NCBI RefSeq assembly: GCF_001429165.1
Contig: NZ_LMIR01000002.1
Span: 709,883 to 773,882 of the forward strand
Length of the DNA stretch: 64,000 bases
Direction: 5' to 3'
Source of the DNA: Agromyces sp. Root81
Lineage (GTDB): Bacteria; Actinomycetota; Actinomycetes; Actinomycetales; Microbacteriaceae
The notes below the pieces were generated by a model. The model saw only the letters and a program-made list of their open reading frames with translations. It was not told where the DNA came from and searched no databases. Shown here in pieces: positions 19,961 to 28,443 of the stretch (its first letter is position 1; each line of letters starts with the position of its first letter). A program made the translations under genes and the position numbers.

Positions 19961-20359
19961 TCAGTCCCGGAAGAACGCGTTCGCCCGACCCGACCAGAGG
20001 AAGGCCAGCACGATGACAGAGAACAGGATGCTGAAGTACTCGCCGATCGCACCGGCCGGATACGCGATCGCGAGGAAGATCGAGCTCGCGATCGAGAGCA
20101 CCTGGAGGATGGTCACGATGAGGCGCGCGCCGCTGCTGCCGCGCAGGAGGCCGCCGGCCACGGCGATGACGACGACGCCGATGAGGATCGAGATGATCGC
20201 CGAGGCGATGAGCTGACTCGCGCCGCCGAACTGCTCCACCGTCGCGGCGACGCTCGTCTGGAAGAGAAGGATGGTGCCCCCGATGACGTCGAGCAGGCCA
20301 GAGATCCAAGTGAGCACCGCGACGAACGTGACGCCGCCGGGGCGGCCGACCGCGTTCAC
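19961..20359 (-). CDS. Four-helix membrane protein, paralogue A
   Basis: A 132-residue hydrophobic protein with four predicted helices: VTFVAVLTWISGLLDVIGGTILLF, IASAIISILIGVVVIAVAGGLL, LIVTILQVLSIASSIFLAIAY and a C-terminal ILFSVIVLAFLW. It is closely similar to the next protein upstream in topology and in the motif W-I-x-G-x-L-D-I/V-x-x-G-T-I-L-L-F-Q. Function unknown. The GTG start overlaps the stop of that gene (GTGA), so the two are translationally coupled. Confidence 0.8.
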   Translation of the reverse strand: MNAVGRPGGVTFVAVLTWISGLLDVIGGTILLFQTSVAATVEQFGGASQLIASAIISILIGVVVIAVAGGLLRGSSGARLIVTILQVLSIASSIFLAIAYPAGAIGEYFSILFSVIVLAFLWSGRANAFFRD

Positions 20360-20769
20360 TCAGGACTCCGACTGCCGAAGAACACGCTCGCCTTGTGCCC
20401 CCAGAGCAGGAACAGCACGACGAGGGAGACTGCGATGCCGAGCCATTCGCCGACCGCGCCGCCGATGTAGGCGACAGCGAGGAAGAGCGAGCCGATGATC
20501 GAGAGCACCTGCAGCACGGTGACGACCATCCGGGAGATCCAGCTCCCGGTGAGCAGGCCCGCGGCGACGATCACGACGATGAGGCCGAGCACGATCGAGC
20601 CGATCGCGGCGGCGTAGAGCCCTCCGGTTCCGCCGAGACCGTCGGCGACGGATTCGACGCCCGCCTGGAACAGCAGGATGGTGCCCGACACGATGTCGAG
20701 CGCCCCCGCGATCCACGCGAGGATCGCGACGATGGTGACGCCCATCGGCCGAGCCATCTGATCGGACAT
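20356..20769 (-). CDS. Four-helix membrane protein, paralogue B
   Basis: A 137-residue paralogue of the following gene: GVTIVAILAWIAGALDIVSGTILLFQ, IGSIVLGLIVVIVAAGLL, MVVTVLQVLSIIGSLFLAVAYIGGAVGEWLG and VSLVVLFLLWGHKASVFFG align segment by segment. The pair probably arose by tandem duplication and may form a heteromer. The ATG at 20769 (MSDQMARPMGV) follows a GGGGG-rich ribosome-binding region. Confidence 0.8.
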   Translation of the reverse strand: MSDQMARPMGVTIVAILAWIAGALDIVSGTILLFQAGVESVADGLGGTGGLYAAAIGSIVLGLIVVIVAAGLLTGSWISRMVVTVLQVLSIIGSLFLAVAYIGGAVGEWLGIAVSLVVLFLLWGHKASVFFGSRSPE

Positions 20770-20875
20770 GCCGAACCCCCTTGCCCCATGCACCGTCGGT
20801 ACGGCGCCCCTGGGGCGATGCTAGCGCTGTCCTGCCCCGCTTGTCGTGAAATCCGGGCGGGTCGCGGCCGGAACG

Positions 20876-20912
20876 ACGTGAGACCCCGCCGGATCCGGCG
20901 GGGGTCTCACGT
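20876..20912 (-). terminator. Terminator of the GH3 gene
   Basis: A nearly perfect hairpin with arms ACGTGAGACCCC and GGGGTCTCACGT around a GCCGGATCCGGC core (one extra G). It lies 50 nt past the GH3 stop and before the paralogue B start. Confidence 0.75.
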
Positions 20913-20961
20913 GCGGGCGGGATCATCCGGTGTCGGCCGGATGCCCGTCAGCGTGCGTCGC

Positions 20962-22806
20962 TCAGGCGGTGTAGCTCAACCCGTGGCCGAAGCGGAACAG
21001 CGGGTCGGCCGTGTCGAACGGCACGTCGGAGCGGTTCGCCTCGACGGCGGCCATGCTCGACGGCAGGTCGAACGGCATCCTGCCCTTGGGCGCGGCGTCG
21101 CCGACGAGCACGTCGAGCACCGCGCGCGGGCTCGCACCCCAGTTGGCCGTGAGCGCTGCGAGCTCGTCGATGAACGGCGTGAGGATCGCGGGACGGTCGA
21201 GGAAGACGTCGACCACGGTCGGCACCGCTGCGGCGATCTCGCGCACGTGCGCGACCTGCTCCGCGGTGTAGTCGAGCGAACCCGAGTGGAAGAAGTTCTC
21301 GAACACCGTCGGGCGCTCCTCGAACGGCGCCTGCAGGCGCAGGATCGCGACGTCCGCTTCCGCCGGTGTCTCGACGATCTGACCGTACTCCGACGCGATC
21401 TCGGGGGCGATGCCCTCGACGTAGAGGCGCAGTCCGCGGGCGAGCGGCAGGGTGGGGCGCTCGGCGCCCGAGGCATCCGTCTGCTCGCGGTTGACCAGCA
21501 GGGTGATCGCGGCACGCTGCGCGGCCTCGCCTGCTGCGATGAACTCGGCCGAGCCGACGACGCGCCCCGCCCGCTCGACGTCGACGTAGGGCTGCTCGAA
21601 GAGGCCGAGCACGAACTTCTCGCGCAGCAGTCGGCGGGCCGAGATGTCGAGGCGCTCCTCGGTGATCTCGCCGGAGTTCACGAGGTCGACGAGCATGGCG
21701 GGGTCGGCCTCGCCGCCGAACTGGTCGACGCCTGCGTCGATGACCTTCTTCATGCGCTCGCGCGGGGTGAGGTGCTCGACGCCCCACGCACGGGCCGGGA
21801 AGGGCTGGCCGAAGACCGCCGCGTCGTTGATGAGTCCCCAGTCGGTGCAGACGATGCCGTCGAAGCCGTAGCGCTCGCGGAGCAGCCCGGTGATGACCGA
21901 CTTGTTGAAGCCGAAGCCGACCTCTTCGTACTCGGTGCCGACGGGCATGCCGTAGTACGGCATGATCTGGCTCGTGCCGGCCTCGAAGGCGGCCTCGAAG
22001 GGCTTGAGGTGCGTCTCGAACTCGCCGCCCGGGTAGACCTGCTCGCGACCGTGGGCGAAGTGCGGGTCCTCACCGTCCTTCTGAGGGCCGCCGCCCGGGA
22101 AGTGCTTCGTCATCGTCGAGACCGAGTCGGGGCCGAGCTCGGCGCCCTGGAAGCCGCGGATGTAGGCGGCGCCCATGCGCCCGGCGAGCTCGGGGTCCTC
22201 GCCGAAGGTCTGCAGCGCGCGCGACCAGCGCGGCTCGGTGGCGAGGTCGATCTGCGGGTGCAGCGCCACGCGGATGCCGACCGCCGTGTACTCCTGGCGG
22301 GCGATGTCGCCGAACTGCTCGACGAGCGCCTCGTCACCCACGGCCGCGAGGCCCATCGTCTCGGGCCACACCGAGAACGAACCGGCGAGCATGCCCGAGA
22401 GCGGGTTGTCGGTGTACGAGTGACGCGGGTCGGTCGAGACCGTCACGGGGATGCCGAGTCGGGTCGCGGCCGCAGCCTCCTGCAGGCGGTTATGCCATTC
22501 GGCGATGAGCTCCGCCGTGGGCGGGGTCTGCAGCACGTTGAAGTGGTTCATGAGGCGACGGGCGACGTAGTCATCGGTCGACGGCAGGCCGAACATGTCG
22601 TCGCCCTGCGAGAGCGTGCCGTCTGCGCCGGCGGCGATCATGGTCTGGAAGAAGAGGCCGGCCTTCTCTTCGAGCGTCATCTGCGAGAGGAGGATCTCGA
22701 CGCGCTCGGCGACGGGCAGGCTCGCGTCACGGAAACGCAGGTCGAGTTCGCCTGCGGCGTCGACGACTGCCGCGGCATCCGTCTCGTGGTTCAGCTGATC
22801 GGTCAT
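20962..22806 (-). CDS. Glycoside hydrolase family 3 (beta-glucosidase/xylosidase-like)
   Basis: A 614-residue cytosolic enzyme without signal peptide. Family landmarks are MTLEEKAGLFFQ (42-53), TDPRHS, EPRWSRALQTFGEDPELAGRMGAAYIRGFQG, KHFPGGG (234-240) and the nucleophile Asp322 in GFDGIVCTDWG. A C-terminal domain (about 450-614) ends PLFRFGHGLSYTA, typical of GH3 beta-glucosidases. It should release terminal sugars from imported oligosaccharides; sugar specificity is unknown. An inverted repeat in its promoter and the nearby double TetR gene suggest local control. Confidence 0.9.
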   Translation of the reverse strand: MTDQLNHETDAAAVVDAAGELDLRFRDASLPVAERVEILLSQMTLEEKAGLFFQTMIAAGADGTLSQGDDMFGLPSTDDYVARRLMNHFNVLQTPPTAELIAEWHNRLQEAAAATRLGIPVTVSTDPRHSYTDNPLSGMLAGSFSVWPETMGLAAVGDEALVEQFGDIARQEYTAVGIRVALHPQIDLATEPRWSRALQTFGEDPELAGRMGAAYIRGFQGAELGPDSVSTMTKHFPGGGPQKDGEDPHFAHGREQVYPGGEFETHLKPFEAAFEAGTSQIMPYYGMPVGTEYEEVGFGFNKSVITGLLRERYGFDGIVCTDWGLINDAAVFGQPFPARAWGVEHLTPRERMKKVIDAGVDQFGGEADPAMLVDLVNSGEITEERLDISARRLLREKFVLGLFEQPYVDVERAGRVVGSAEFIAAGEAAQRAAITLLVNREQTDASGAERPTLPLARGLRLYVEGIAPEIASEYGQIVETPAEADVAILRLQAPFEERPTVFENFFHSGSLDYTAEQVAHVREIAAAVPTVVDVFLDRPAILTPFIDELAALTANWGASPRAVLDVLVGDAAPKGRMPFDLPSSMAAVEANRSDVPFDTADPLFRFGHGLSYTA

Positions 22807-22846
22807 GCCAGCACTCCTTCATGCTTCGAAATGGGCCGCGATGCGG

Positions 22847-22882
22847 CATTCGGATCATCATAAACCGAATGACGCTTGGTTT
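22847..22882 (-). promoter_or_regulatory. GH3 promoter and operator
   Basis: Two overlapping inverted repeats lie 40-75 bp before the GH3 ATG: CATTCGG-N11-CCGAATG (22847-22871), and AAACCGA-N7-TTGGTTT (22862-22882, one mismatch). The first covers a minus-strand TATGAT (22861-22856) that could be the -10 box, so binding would block transcription. Confidence 0.55.
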
Positions 22883-22905
22883 TCGATTCCCACCGGAAAC
22901 GCACA

Positions 22906-22937
22906 GGCACGGCCGCATCCCTCGATGCGGCCGTGCC
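22906..22937 (-). terminator. Terminator of the histidine phosphatase gene
   Basis: A perfect 14-bp stem (GGCACGGCCGCATC) with a 4-nt loop, 31 nt after the stop codon of the phosphatase gene. Confidence 0.8.
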
Positions 22938-22968
22938 CGGTCGGGTGGTCGACGGGTCGGTCGACGGG

Positions 22969-23775
22969 TCAGTCGGATCCGGCTTCGACGTAGCTCAGGT
23001 CGTTGACCGTCTTGATCGTCCACTCGCCACGGTCGTAGACGAGCTCGCTCACGGCGCCGTTCTCGATGCCGTTCGTGATCTCGCTCAGGTCGGCCCCGAG
23101 CGTGCCGAGTGCGAGCATGATCGTGATGCCGCTCGAGACCACGAGCACCTCGCCGCCGCCGTCGGCGGACTGCTTCGCGGCGATCTCGTCGAGCGCCTCC
23201 ACCGCACGGGCGGCGACCTGCTCGGGCGTCTCGGCGACGAGGCCGCTGCCCTCGTTCAGGCGGGCGACCGCACTGAGGCCGGCCATGAAGTCGAAGTTCG
23301 GGTCGGCGAACAGCTCGCCGACGTTCGCGTAGCCGAGTTCCGTGGCGATGGCCGACCACATCTCCATGTTCTTCGCGCCCTCGAACTTGCCGAAGGATAT
23401 CTCGCGGAGGCGCTCATCACGGGTGGCCGCGCGCTTCGCGCCGAGTTCGTCGAGCGCGAGCGAGACCGTCTCCCAGTGCCGCACCATGTCGGCGGAGTAC
23501 GCGGCCTCGAACTTCACGCCGGACTCGGCGAGGCCCTCGCCGAGGTGCTCGGCCGACAAGCGGCCCTCCTCGGTGAGCGGCGAGTCGGACCAGCCCTGCG
23601 CCCGTTCGAGGGTGTTGAGCATCGTCTCGCCGTGCCGGGTGAGGTAGATCGTGACGGCGGCCTGCTTCGGCTTCTTCGTCGGCACGTCGGCAGGTGCTGC
23701 GGCGAATCCCGCGAGGGTGGCGAGGGTGGTGACGGCGAGGGCGCCGGCCGTGACGGCGCGCGTGGTGCGGTTCAT
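22969..23775 (-). CDS. Secreted histidine phosphatase family protein
   Basis: A 268-residue protein with a signal peptide (MNRTTRAVTAGALAVTTLAT... ending near AAAPA) and a histidine phosphatase domain: YLTRHGETMLN (RHG catalytic His), SADMVRHWETVSLAL, REISFGKFEG and VLVVSSGITIMLAL in place of the usual second SHG. The second catalytic histidine therefore appears to be replaced by Ser-Gly, so the activity may be reduced or altered. It is probably exported. AAAGGAG 5 nt upstream supports the start. An ACCGA-N4-TCGGT palindrome (23838-23851) overlaps the likely -35 region. Confidence 0.82.
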   Translation of the reverse strand: MNRTTRAVTAGALAVTTLATLAGFAAAPADVPTKKPKQAAVTIYLTRHGETMLNTLERAQGWSDSPLTEEGRLSAEHLGEGLAESGVKFEAAYSADMVRHWETVSLALDELGAKRAATRDERLREISFGKFEGAKNMEMWSAIATELGYANVGELFADPNFDFMAGLSAVARLNEGSGLVAETPEQVAARAVEALDEIAAKQSADGGGEVLVVSSGITIMLALGTLGADLSEITNGIENGAVSELVYDRGEWTIKTVNDLSYVEAGSD

Positions 23776-23945
23776 CGGACTCCTTTGTGGCGATGGATGG
23801 CGGGGGCGGATGCCCGGTGTCAGCCTAAGCGCGCAAAACCGACCGTTCGGTAACAAATCGGAGTCGATCTCCGCCCGGAGGGTATCGGCCTGCGCAGCGA
23901 GGGAGTCGAGCTGCGCGGGGAGGTCCGAAGGTAGGCTGAGCGCCG

Positions 23946-25313
23946 ATGCCGCCGACCAGCCCTTGGCCCGAACCCGCGCCGCCCGCGGCGTCGTCGCGCG
24001 GCCGTGCGACGCGCGAACGCATCTTCGACGCCGCGGCGCGCTGCTTCGCGGCATCCGGCTACCGCGGTGTCTCGCTGCGGGACGTCGCGGCCGAAGCCGG
24101 ACTCTCGCATCCCGGCGTCCTTCGGCACTTCTCCTCGCGCGCCCAGATCCTCGACGCCGTGGTCACCCGGTTCGAACTCGAGAACGAGCAGTGGCTGGAG
24201 ACGCGAACCGAGGACCCGCCGCACCTGCTGATCGCGCTCGCCGAGCACAACCAGGCGAAACCCGGCTACCTCGAGCTGTTCTCGGCCCTCGCCGGGGAAG
24301 CCGTCAGCCCGGAGCATCCGGCTCACGCCCGGTTCGCGGCCCGCTACCGGCAGCTGCGTGAGGAGAGCGTGCAGCACCCCCCGGCCGACGCGTGGTCGCT
24401 CGACGATGCGACCTGCATGCTCGCCGGGTGGGACGGACTCCAGCTCGCTTCGCTCTACAACCCCGGCGAAGTGGATGTCGCGGCCGAACTCGCGCGGCAC
24501 TTCGCCGGCGTGCGTGCGTCTGCTGCGGCCAGCGCCGCCGCGGACGACGCAGTGTCGGCGGCTGCGGCACCGACCCCAGCAGCGCGGGCGGCTCCTGGAG
24601 GCGCAGCGCGGGCGTCCGACCGGCCCGAGCCGCCCGCCCGCCCGGCGGCCGACCCGGTCGTGCGACCGGCGGGATACGCGGTCGGACGCGCTCGGCAGGC
24701 CCGGATCATCGCCGACGCCACGGAGCTCTTCGCCCGTCGCGGCTTCCATGACACGAGCCTGCGCGAGATCGCCGAGGGCGTCGGCATCTCGAAGTCGGCG
24801 CTCCTCCACCACTTCCCGACGAAGGACGAGCTGCTCATCGCCGTGGTCGCCGAGCGCGACCGGCGCACGGTGCCGAGCTCGGAGGAACTCCGGTCGGCCT
24901 CCCCCGCCGAGACGATCGAGCTCATGGTGCGAACCGCGCGCCGCGCCGAACTCGAGACCCCCGGCCTGATCGAGGTCTACACCGTGCTCACGGGAGAGGC
25001 CGCGTCGCCGGAGCATCCGGCGCACCGCTTCTTCGCCGACCGCTCGCGCCGCACCATCTCCGACCTCACCGTCGTGTTCGAGCGACTCGCGGCGGCCGGC
25101 CTGCTCGCCCCCGGACGGGACGCGCGCCATGAGGGGCGGTGGGTGCCCGCCCTGTGGGACGGCCTGCAGGTGCAGTGGGGCTACGACCCCGGCATCGATG
25201 TCGCGGGACTCCTCGCCGACTACCTCGACGCCGTGGTCACGTTCACCGTGCACGCGCCGCCGCGGACCGCGCCGCGCCCCGGAAAGCGCGCCGCGGTCCG
25301 CCTGCTTCCCTGA
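23946..25313 (+). CDS. Tandem TetR fusion regulator (two TetR units in one chain)
   Basis: The 455-residue protein contains two complete TetR repressor units. Unit 1 (about 15-190) has RERIFDAAARCFAASGYRGVSLRDVAAEAGLSHPGVLRHFSS; unit 2 (about 245-440) has QARIIADATELFARRGFHDTSLREIAEGVGISKSALLHHFPTKDEL. The ligand domains also match each other (GEAVSPEHPAH and GEAASPEHPAH). An Ala/Pro linker joins them. A single chain could form a pseudo-dimer or bridge two operators. It is divergent from the histidine phosphatase and close to the GH3 gene, whose promoters share AACCGA half-sites. TAGGCT lies 8 nt before the ATG. Confidence 0.88.
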   Translation: MPPTSPWPEPAPPAASSRGRATRERIFDAAARCFAASGYRGVSLRDVAAEAGLSHPGVLRHFSSRAQILDAVVTRFELENEQWLETRTEDPPHLLIALAEHNQAKPGYLELFSALAGEAVSPEHPAHARFAARYRQLREESVQHPPADAWSLDDATCMLAGWDGLQLASLYNPGEVDVAAELARHFAGVRASAAASAAADDAVSAAAAPTPAARAAPGGAARASDRPEPPARPAADPVVRPAGYAVGRARQARIIADATELFARRGFHDTSLREIAEGVGISKSALLHHFPTKDELLIAVVAERDRRTVPSSEELRSASPAETIELMVRTARRAELETPGLIEVYTVLTGEAASPEHPAHRFFADRSRRTISDLTVVFERLAAAGLLAPGRDARHEGRWVPALWDGLQVQWGYDPGIDVAGLLADYLDAVVTFTVHAPPRTAPRPGKRAAVRLLP

Positions 25314-25329
25314 CGTCCGCTGCCGCGGA

Positions 25330-26160
25330 CTACGCGCTGCGCTGGTACACGCGGAACGCGCGCGTCGCCACCCACGCGAGCACCGCGGTGAACACGGCGA
25401 GCAGCCCGAGGTGTCCCCACACGCTCGGCCAGTCGGGGCTCGCGCCGAGCGCCTCGCGACCCGCCACGACAGCCCACTCGAACGGGTTGAACCGCGCGAC
25501 CTCCGCGACCCAGTCGGCCGACAGGCTCGTGTCCATGAGCGCCGAGCTCAGGAACATGAGCGGGATCGTGATGAGCTGCGAGATGCCGATCAACACATTC
25601 TGGTTGCGAGCGAGCAGTGCGGCCGCGTTCGACAACGCCGAGAACGACGCCGTGAGCAGCATCGCCGCGAGCAGCAGGATGAGGATTCCGGCGACCCCGC
25701 CGTCGAACCTCGCGCCACCGAGCCAGGCGACCCCCAGCACGATGAGCGACTGCACGAGCGTGAGCAACGCCTGGTAGACGAGCGTCGAGACCATCATCGC
25801 GCCGCGGCTCGTCGGCGAGGTGAGGAAGCGGTCCATGACACCGCGCTCCATGTCCTCGAGGTAGCTCGTGCCCGCCCAGGCGCTGCCGAACAGCGCCATC
25901 ATCATCACGATGCCGGGTGTCAGGTACTCGAGGTAGTTGTCACCGCCCGTGAATCCCGGGATGTCGACGACCGAGGTGAACAGCTGGCCGAACAGCAGGA
26001 GCCAGATGAGCGGCTGCACGACGTTCATCACGAGGAACGCGGGGATGCGCACCACAGCGCGCAGATGCCGGAGCGTGAGGCACGCGGTGTGCCGGAAGAA
26101 GCTCGGCCGGGTGTAGGCGGGCCGGGCCGCGGCACGGACCGGGTTCGTGAGCGTGGTCAT
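25330..26160 (-). CDS. ABC-2 type exporter permease
   Basis: A 276-residue permease with six hydrophobic helices and an ABC2_membrane fold (IPAFLVMNVVQPLIWLLLFGQLF, YLEYLTPGIVMMMALFGSAWAG, LEDMERGVMDRFLTSPTSRGAMM). This is the DrrB-like membrane partner of the ATPase encoded just upstream, overlapping it by 4 nt (ATGA). Together they should export a lipid, antibiotic or similar hydrophobic compound. Confidence 0.88.
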   Translation of the reverse strand: MTTLTNPVRAAARPAYTRPSFFRHTACLTLRHLRAVVRIPAFLVMNVVQPLIWLLLFGQLFTSVVDIPGFTGGDNYLEYLTPGIVMMMALFGSAWAGTSYLEDMERGVMDRFLTSPTSRGAMMVSTLVYQALLTLVQSLIVLGVAWLGGARFDGGVAGILILLLAAMLLTASFSALSNAAALLARNQNVLIGISQLITIPLMFLSSALMDTSLSADWVAEVARFNPFEWAVVAGREALGASPDWPSVWGHLGLLAVFTAVLAWVATRAFRVYQRSA

Positions 26161-27188
26161 GACGCGACCTCCTCGAGATCGGTGCGGGCGTCCGCCGACG
26201 AACCGGTGTGCACCGCGGCGAACGAATGCCCGGTGTGGGCGAGGTAGACGTCGTCGAGGCTCGGCCGCGAGACGGTCGCAGAGGCCACGGCGACGCCATC
26301 GGCGTCGAGCGCCGCGAGCACGAGCGGCAGTGCGGCGCCGCCGTCGTCGGCCCGGGCGCGCACGGCGCGCCCCTCGGCCACGACCTCGCTGAACCCGCCC
26401 AGGCGGTCGAGCGACTCGAGCGCCCGGGCGATGACGGATGCCTCGTGGAGCTCGATCACGACGGCGTCGCCGCGCAGCTCGCTCTTCAGTTGCTCTGGCG
26501 TGCCCTCGGTGACGACGCGACCGGCGTCGACGATCGCGAGCCGGCTCGCGAGCCGGTCGGCCTCCTCGAGGTAGTGGGTGGTCAGCAGCACGGTCATGCG
26601 CTCCTCACGGGACATCCGCTCGATCTCCGCCCACATCTCGGCGCGCGCCTCGGGGTCGAGTCCCGTCGTCGGCTCATCGAGGAAGAGCACCTGCGGGCGG
26701 TGCATGAGGCCGATCGCGACGTCGAGCTTGCGCGCCATGCCGCCCGAGTAGGTCTTGACCTGGCGACGCGCCGCGCTCGTGAGCGCGAACCGGTCGAGCA
26801 GTTCGCCCGCCCGGCTGCGTGCGGCGCGGGTCGACATGCCGTGCAGCTGACCGGCCAGCACGAGGTTCTCGACGCCGGTGTCCATGGGATCGGAGACCTG
26901 CTTCTGGGCGACGAAGCCGATCGCGCTGCGCACCCGCGCGGGGTGCCGTGCCACGTCGATGCCGGCGACGAACGCGGCGCCGGAATCGGCCCGCGAGAGG
27001 GTCGAGAGGATCTTGACGGTCGTGGACTTGCCGGCGCCGTTCGGCCCGAGCAGGCCGAAGACGGTGCCTTCCTCCGCCTGGAACGTGAGGCCGTCGAGGG
27101 CCCGGAGCGGGGGTTTGCCGCGCCCCTGCGAATAGGTCTTGACGAGATCGGCGGCCGCGAGGGCCATCCCGTCGGGTGATGCAGCCAT
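26157..27188 (-). CDS. ABC exporter ATP-binding protein (DrrA-like)
   Basis: The 343-residue ATPase has Walker A GPNGAGKSTT, the signature YSGGMARKLD, Walker B VLFLDEPTTGLDP and the switch His in LLTTHY. A C-terminal DrrA-type domain (DAVVIELHEASV...SLDDVYLAHTGHSFA) follows. It powers the DrrB-like permease. AAGGAGAG upstream of 27188 supports the start. The PadR gene upstream on the same strand, 163 nt away, is the likely regulator. Confidence 0.9.
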   Translation of the reverse strand: MAASPDGMALAAADLVKTYSQGRGKPPLRALDGLTFQAEEGTVFGLLGPNGAGKSTTVKILSTLSRADSGAAFVAGIDVARHPARVRSAIGFVAQKQVSDPMDTGVENLVLAGQLHGMSTRAARSRAGELLDRFALTSAARRQVKTYSGGMARKLDVAIGLMHRPQVLFLDEPTTGLDPEARAEMWAEIERMSREERMTVLLTTHYLEEADRLASRLAIVDAGRVVTEGTPEQLKSELRGDAVVIELHEASVIARALESLDRLGGFSEVVAEGRAVRARADDGGAALPLVLAALDADGVAVASATVSRPSLDDVYLAHTGHSFAAVHTGSSADARTDLEEVAS

Positions 27189-27351
27189 GAGGCTCTCCTT
27201 CGGTGGGGAGCCGTTCGGTCGTGATGACGCGCCGATAGAATGGCGGCACGCACTGGGGTGGATTCGATTCACGTTGAACGACTCGGTTGCGAGATGGCTC
27301 GGGTGTTGCCGCATCCGGGCCATCGATCTGCGTACTGGTCAGTGCTGCTGG

Positions 27352-28026
27352 TCAGTGCTGCTGTTCTGCCGCTCCTTCCGCCATGTACCGGGCGAGCTGC
27401 GACTGCACCTCGTCGGCGGTCGCGCCGGCAGCGATCAACCGGTGCAGGGCCTTCCATGCGTCCACGCCATCGACCTCGCCTGCCTCGAGACGGGTGAGCA
27501 GGGTCGTGACGAAGTCTCGTTCGGCGCGGATCATCGCGACGCGATAGTGGAACTCGACGAGGAAGAGCTCGGGAACGCCGAGTTGCGGGAACTGTTCGGC
27601 GAGCGCTGCACGTTGGTCGAGCTCGGCATCGACCCGCTCGAGGCGCTCGCGGAGTAAAGCGATCGCCTCCTCTGGAGCGAGCAACAGGATGAGAGAGAGC
27701 CCGGTCTCGAACGCCGGGTACTCCTTGACCGGCACGGCGATGAGCTCCCGCATCCAGTCATGGGCCTCGGTTCGGCCGGCGTCGGTGATCGCGTAGACGA
27801 TGCGCTCGGGCCGGTTGCCCTCGCGCTCGACGCGGGCCTCTTCGATGAGGCCGTGCTTCTCGAGCGACTTGATGATCGCGTAGAGCGAGCCGAAGTTCAG
27901 CCTGATGCTGTCTTCCTTGCCGCGCTCGCGCAGGGTGGTCGTGATCTCGTAGGGGTACATCGGGCGCTCCCACAGGCTCGCCAGCACCGCGAGTGCGAGC
28001 GGGTTGCTCACCGGTCGACGCGACAT
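27352..28026 (-). CDS. PadR family transcriptional regulator
   Basis: A 224-residue PadR protein: winged helix (NPLALAVLASLWERPMYPYEITTTLRERG...LNFGSLYAIIKSLEKHGLIEEARVEREGNRPERIVYAITDAGR) and a C-terminal Vir_act_alpha-type helical domain. PadR proteins commonly repress adjacent ABC exporters, as here. GGAGG is 5 nt before the ATG. The stop lies inside a 13-bp tandem duplication (27336-27361) that also covers the last codons. Confidence 0.88.
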   Translation of the reverse strand: MSRRPVSNPLALAVLASLWERPMYPYEITTTLRERGKEDSIRLNFGSLYAIIKSLEKHGLIEEARVEREGNRPERIVYAITDAGRTEAHDWMRELIAVPVKEYPAFETGLSLILLLAPEEAIALLRERLERVDAELDQRAALAEQFPQLGVPELFLVEFHYRVAMIRAERDFVTTLLTRLEAGEVDGVDAWKALHRLIAAGATADEVQSQLARYMAEGAAEQQH

Positions 28027-28038
28027 ACTCACCTCCAA

Positions 28039-28056
28039 ATACTTTGTTCAGAGTAT
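28039..28056 (-). promoter_or_regulatory. PadR operator candidate
   Basis: ATACT-N8-AGTAT inverted repeat located 13 bp before the padR start codon, overlapping the start of transcription and next to the GGAGG. This AT-rich dyad stands out in 70% GC DNA and fits PadR-type operators. Confidence 0.55.
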
Positions 28057-28133
28057 ATCGCGAGTGAGGATCCGTCAAGGGTCGTCGGATGCCGCGCCGA
28101 CGTGCCGCACCGATGCGCCCGACGTGTGGAAAC

Positions 28134-28197
28134 GAGGAGATCTGCGTTTCCGAGGATCGAACTCGGGGGTTCGGTCCTCGCGATCGCAGATCTCCTC
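28134..28197. repeat. Long imperfect hairpin with 29-nt arms
   Basis: Left arm 28134-28162 and right arm 28169-28197 pair over 29 positions with only about four mismatches; outer GAGGAGATCTGCG and inner CGAGGA blocks are exact. The loop is 6 nt. It lies between padR and recQ. Confidence 0.85.
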
Positions 28198-28209
28198 CCG
28201 AATGCGGCG

Positions 28210-28374
28210 GGCCGCACGCGGCGCGGAAGCGGCGCGCTGCACGCGGTGGGCGCGGGGCCGGCGGGCTGCACGCGGTGGGCGCGGAGCGGCGCGCTGCACG
28301 CGGTGGGCGCGGAGCGGCGCGCTGCACGCGGTGGGCGCGGAAGCGGCGCGCTGCACGCGGCACGCGGCACGCGG
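28210..28374. repeat. GC-rich 28-29 bp tandem array
   Basis: Four near-identical units begin at 28232, 28261, 28289 and 28317 (core GCTGCACGCGGTGGGCGCGG), flanked by degenerate partial copies. There are no spacers, so it is not a CRISPR array. The rest of the 28057-28443 gap shows no convincing gene. Confidence 0.85.
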
Positions 28375-28443
28375 AGAGCGGCACGCGAGCGAGCCTTCGT
28401 GGAGGCGTGAACCAGCTCGAGGAGGCTCGGTCGGGTCGAGGGC

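Noticed and set aside
27336..27361. 13-bp tandem duplication at the padR stop as an attachment site
   Set aside because: Only two short copies, no integrase, and simple slippage explains it.
28210..28374. CRISPR array
   Set aside because: The units are directly adjacent without spacers, vary in length, and no cas gene is present.
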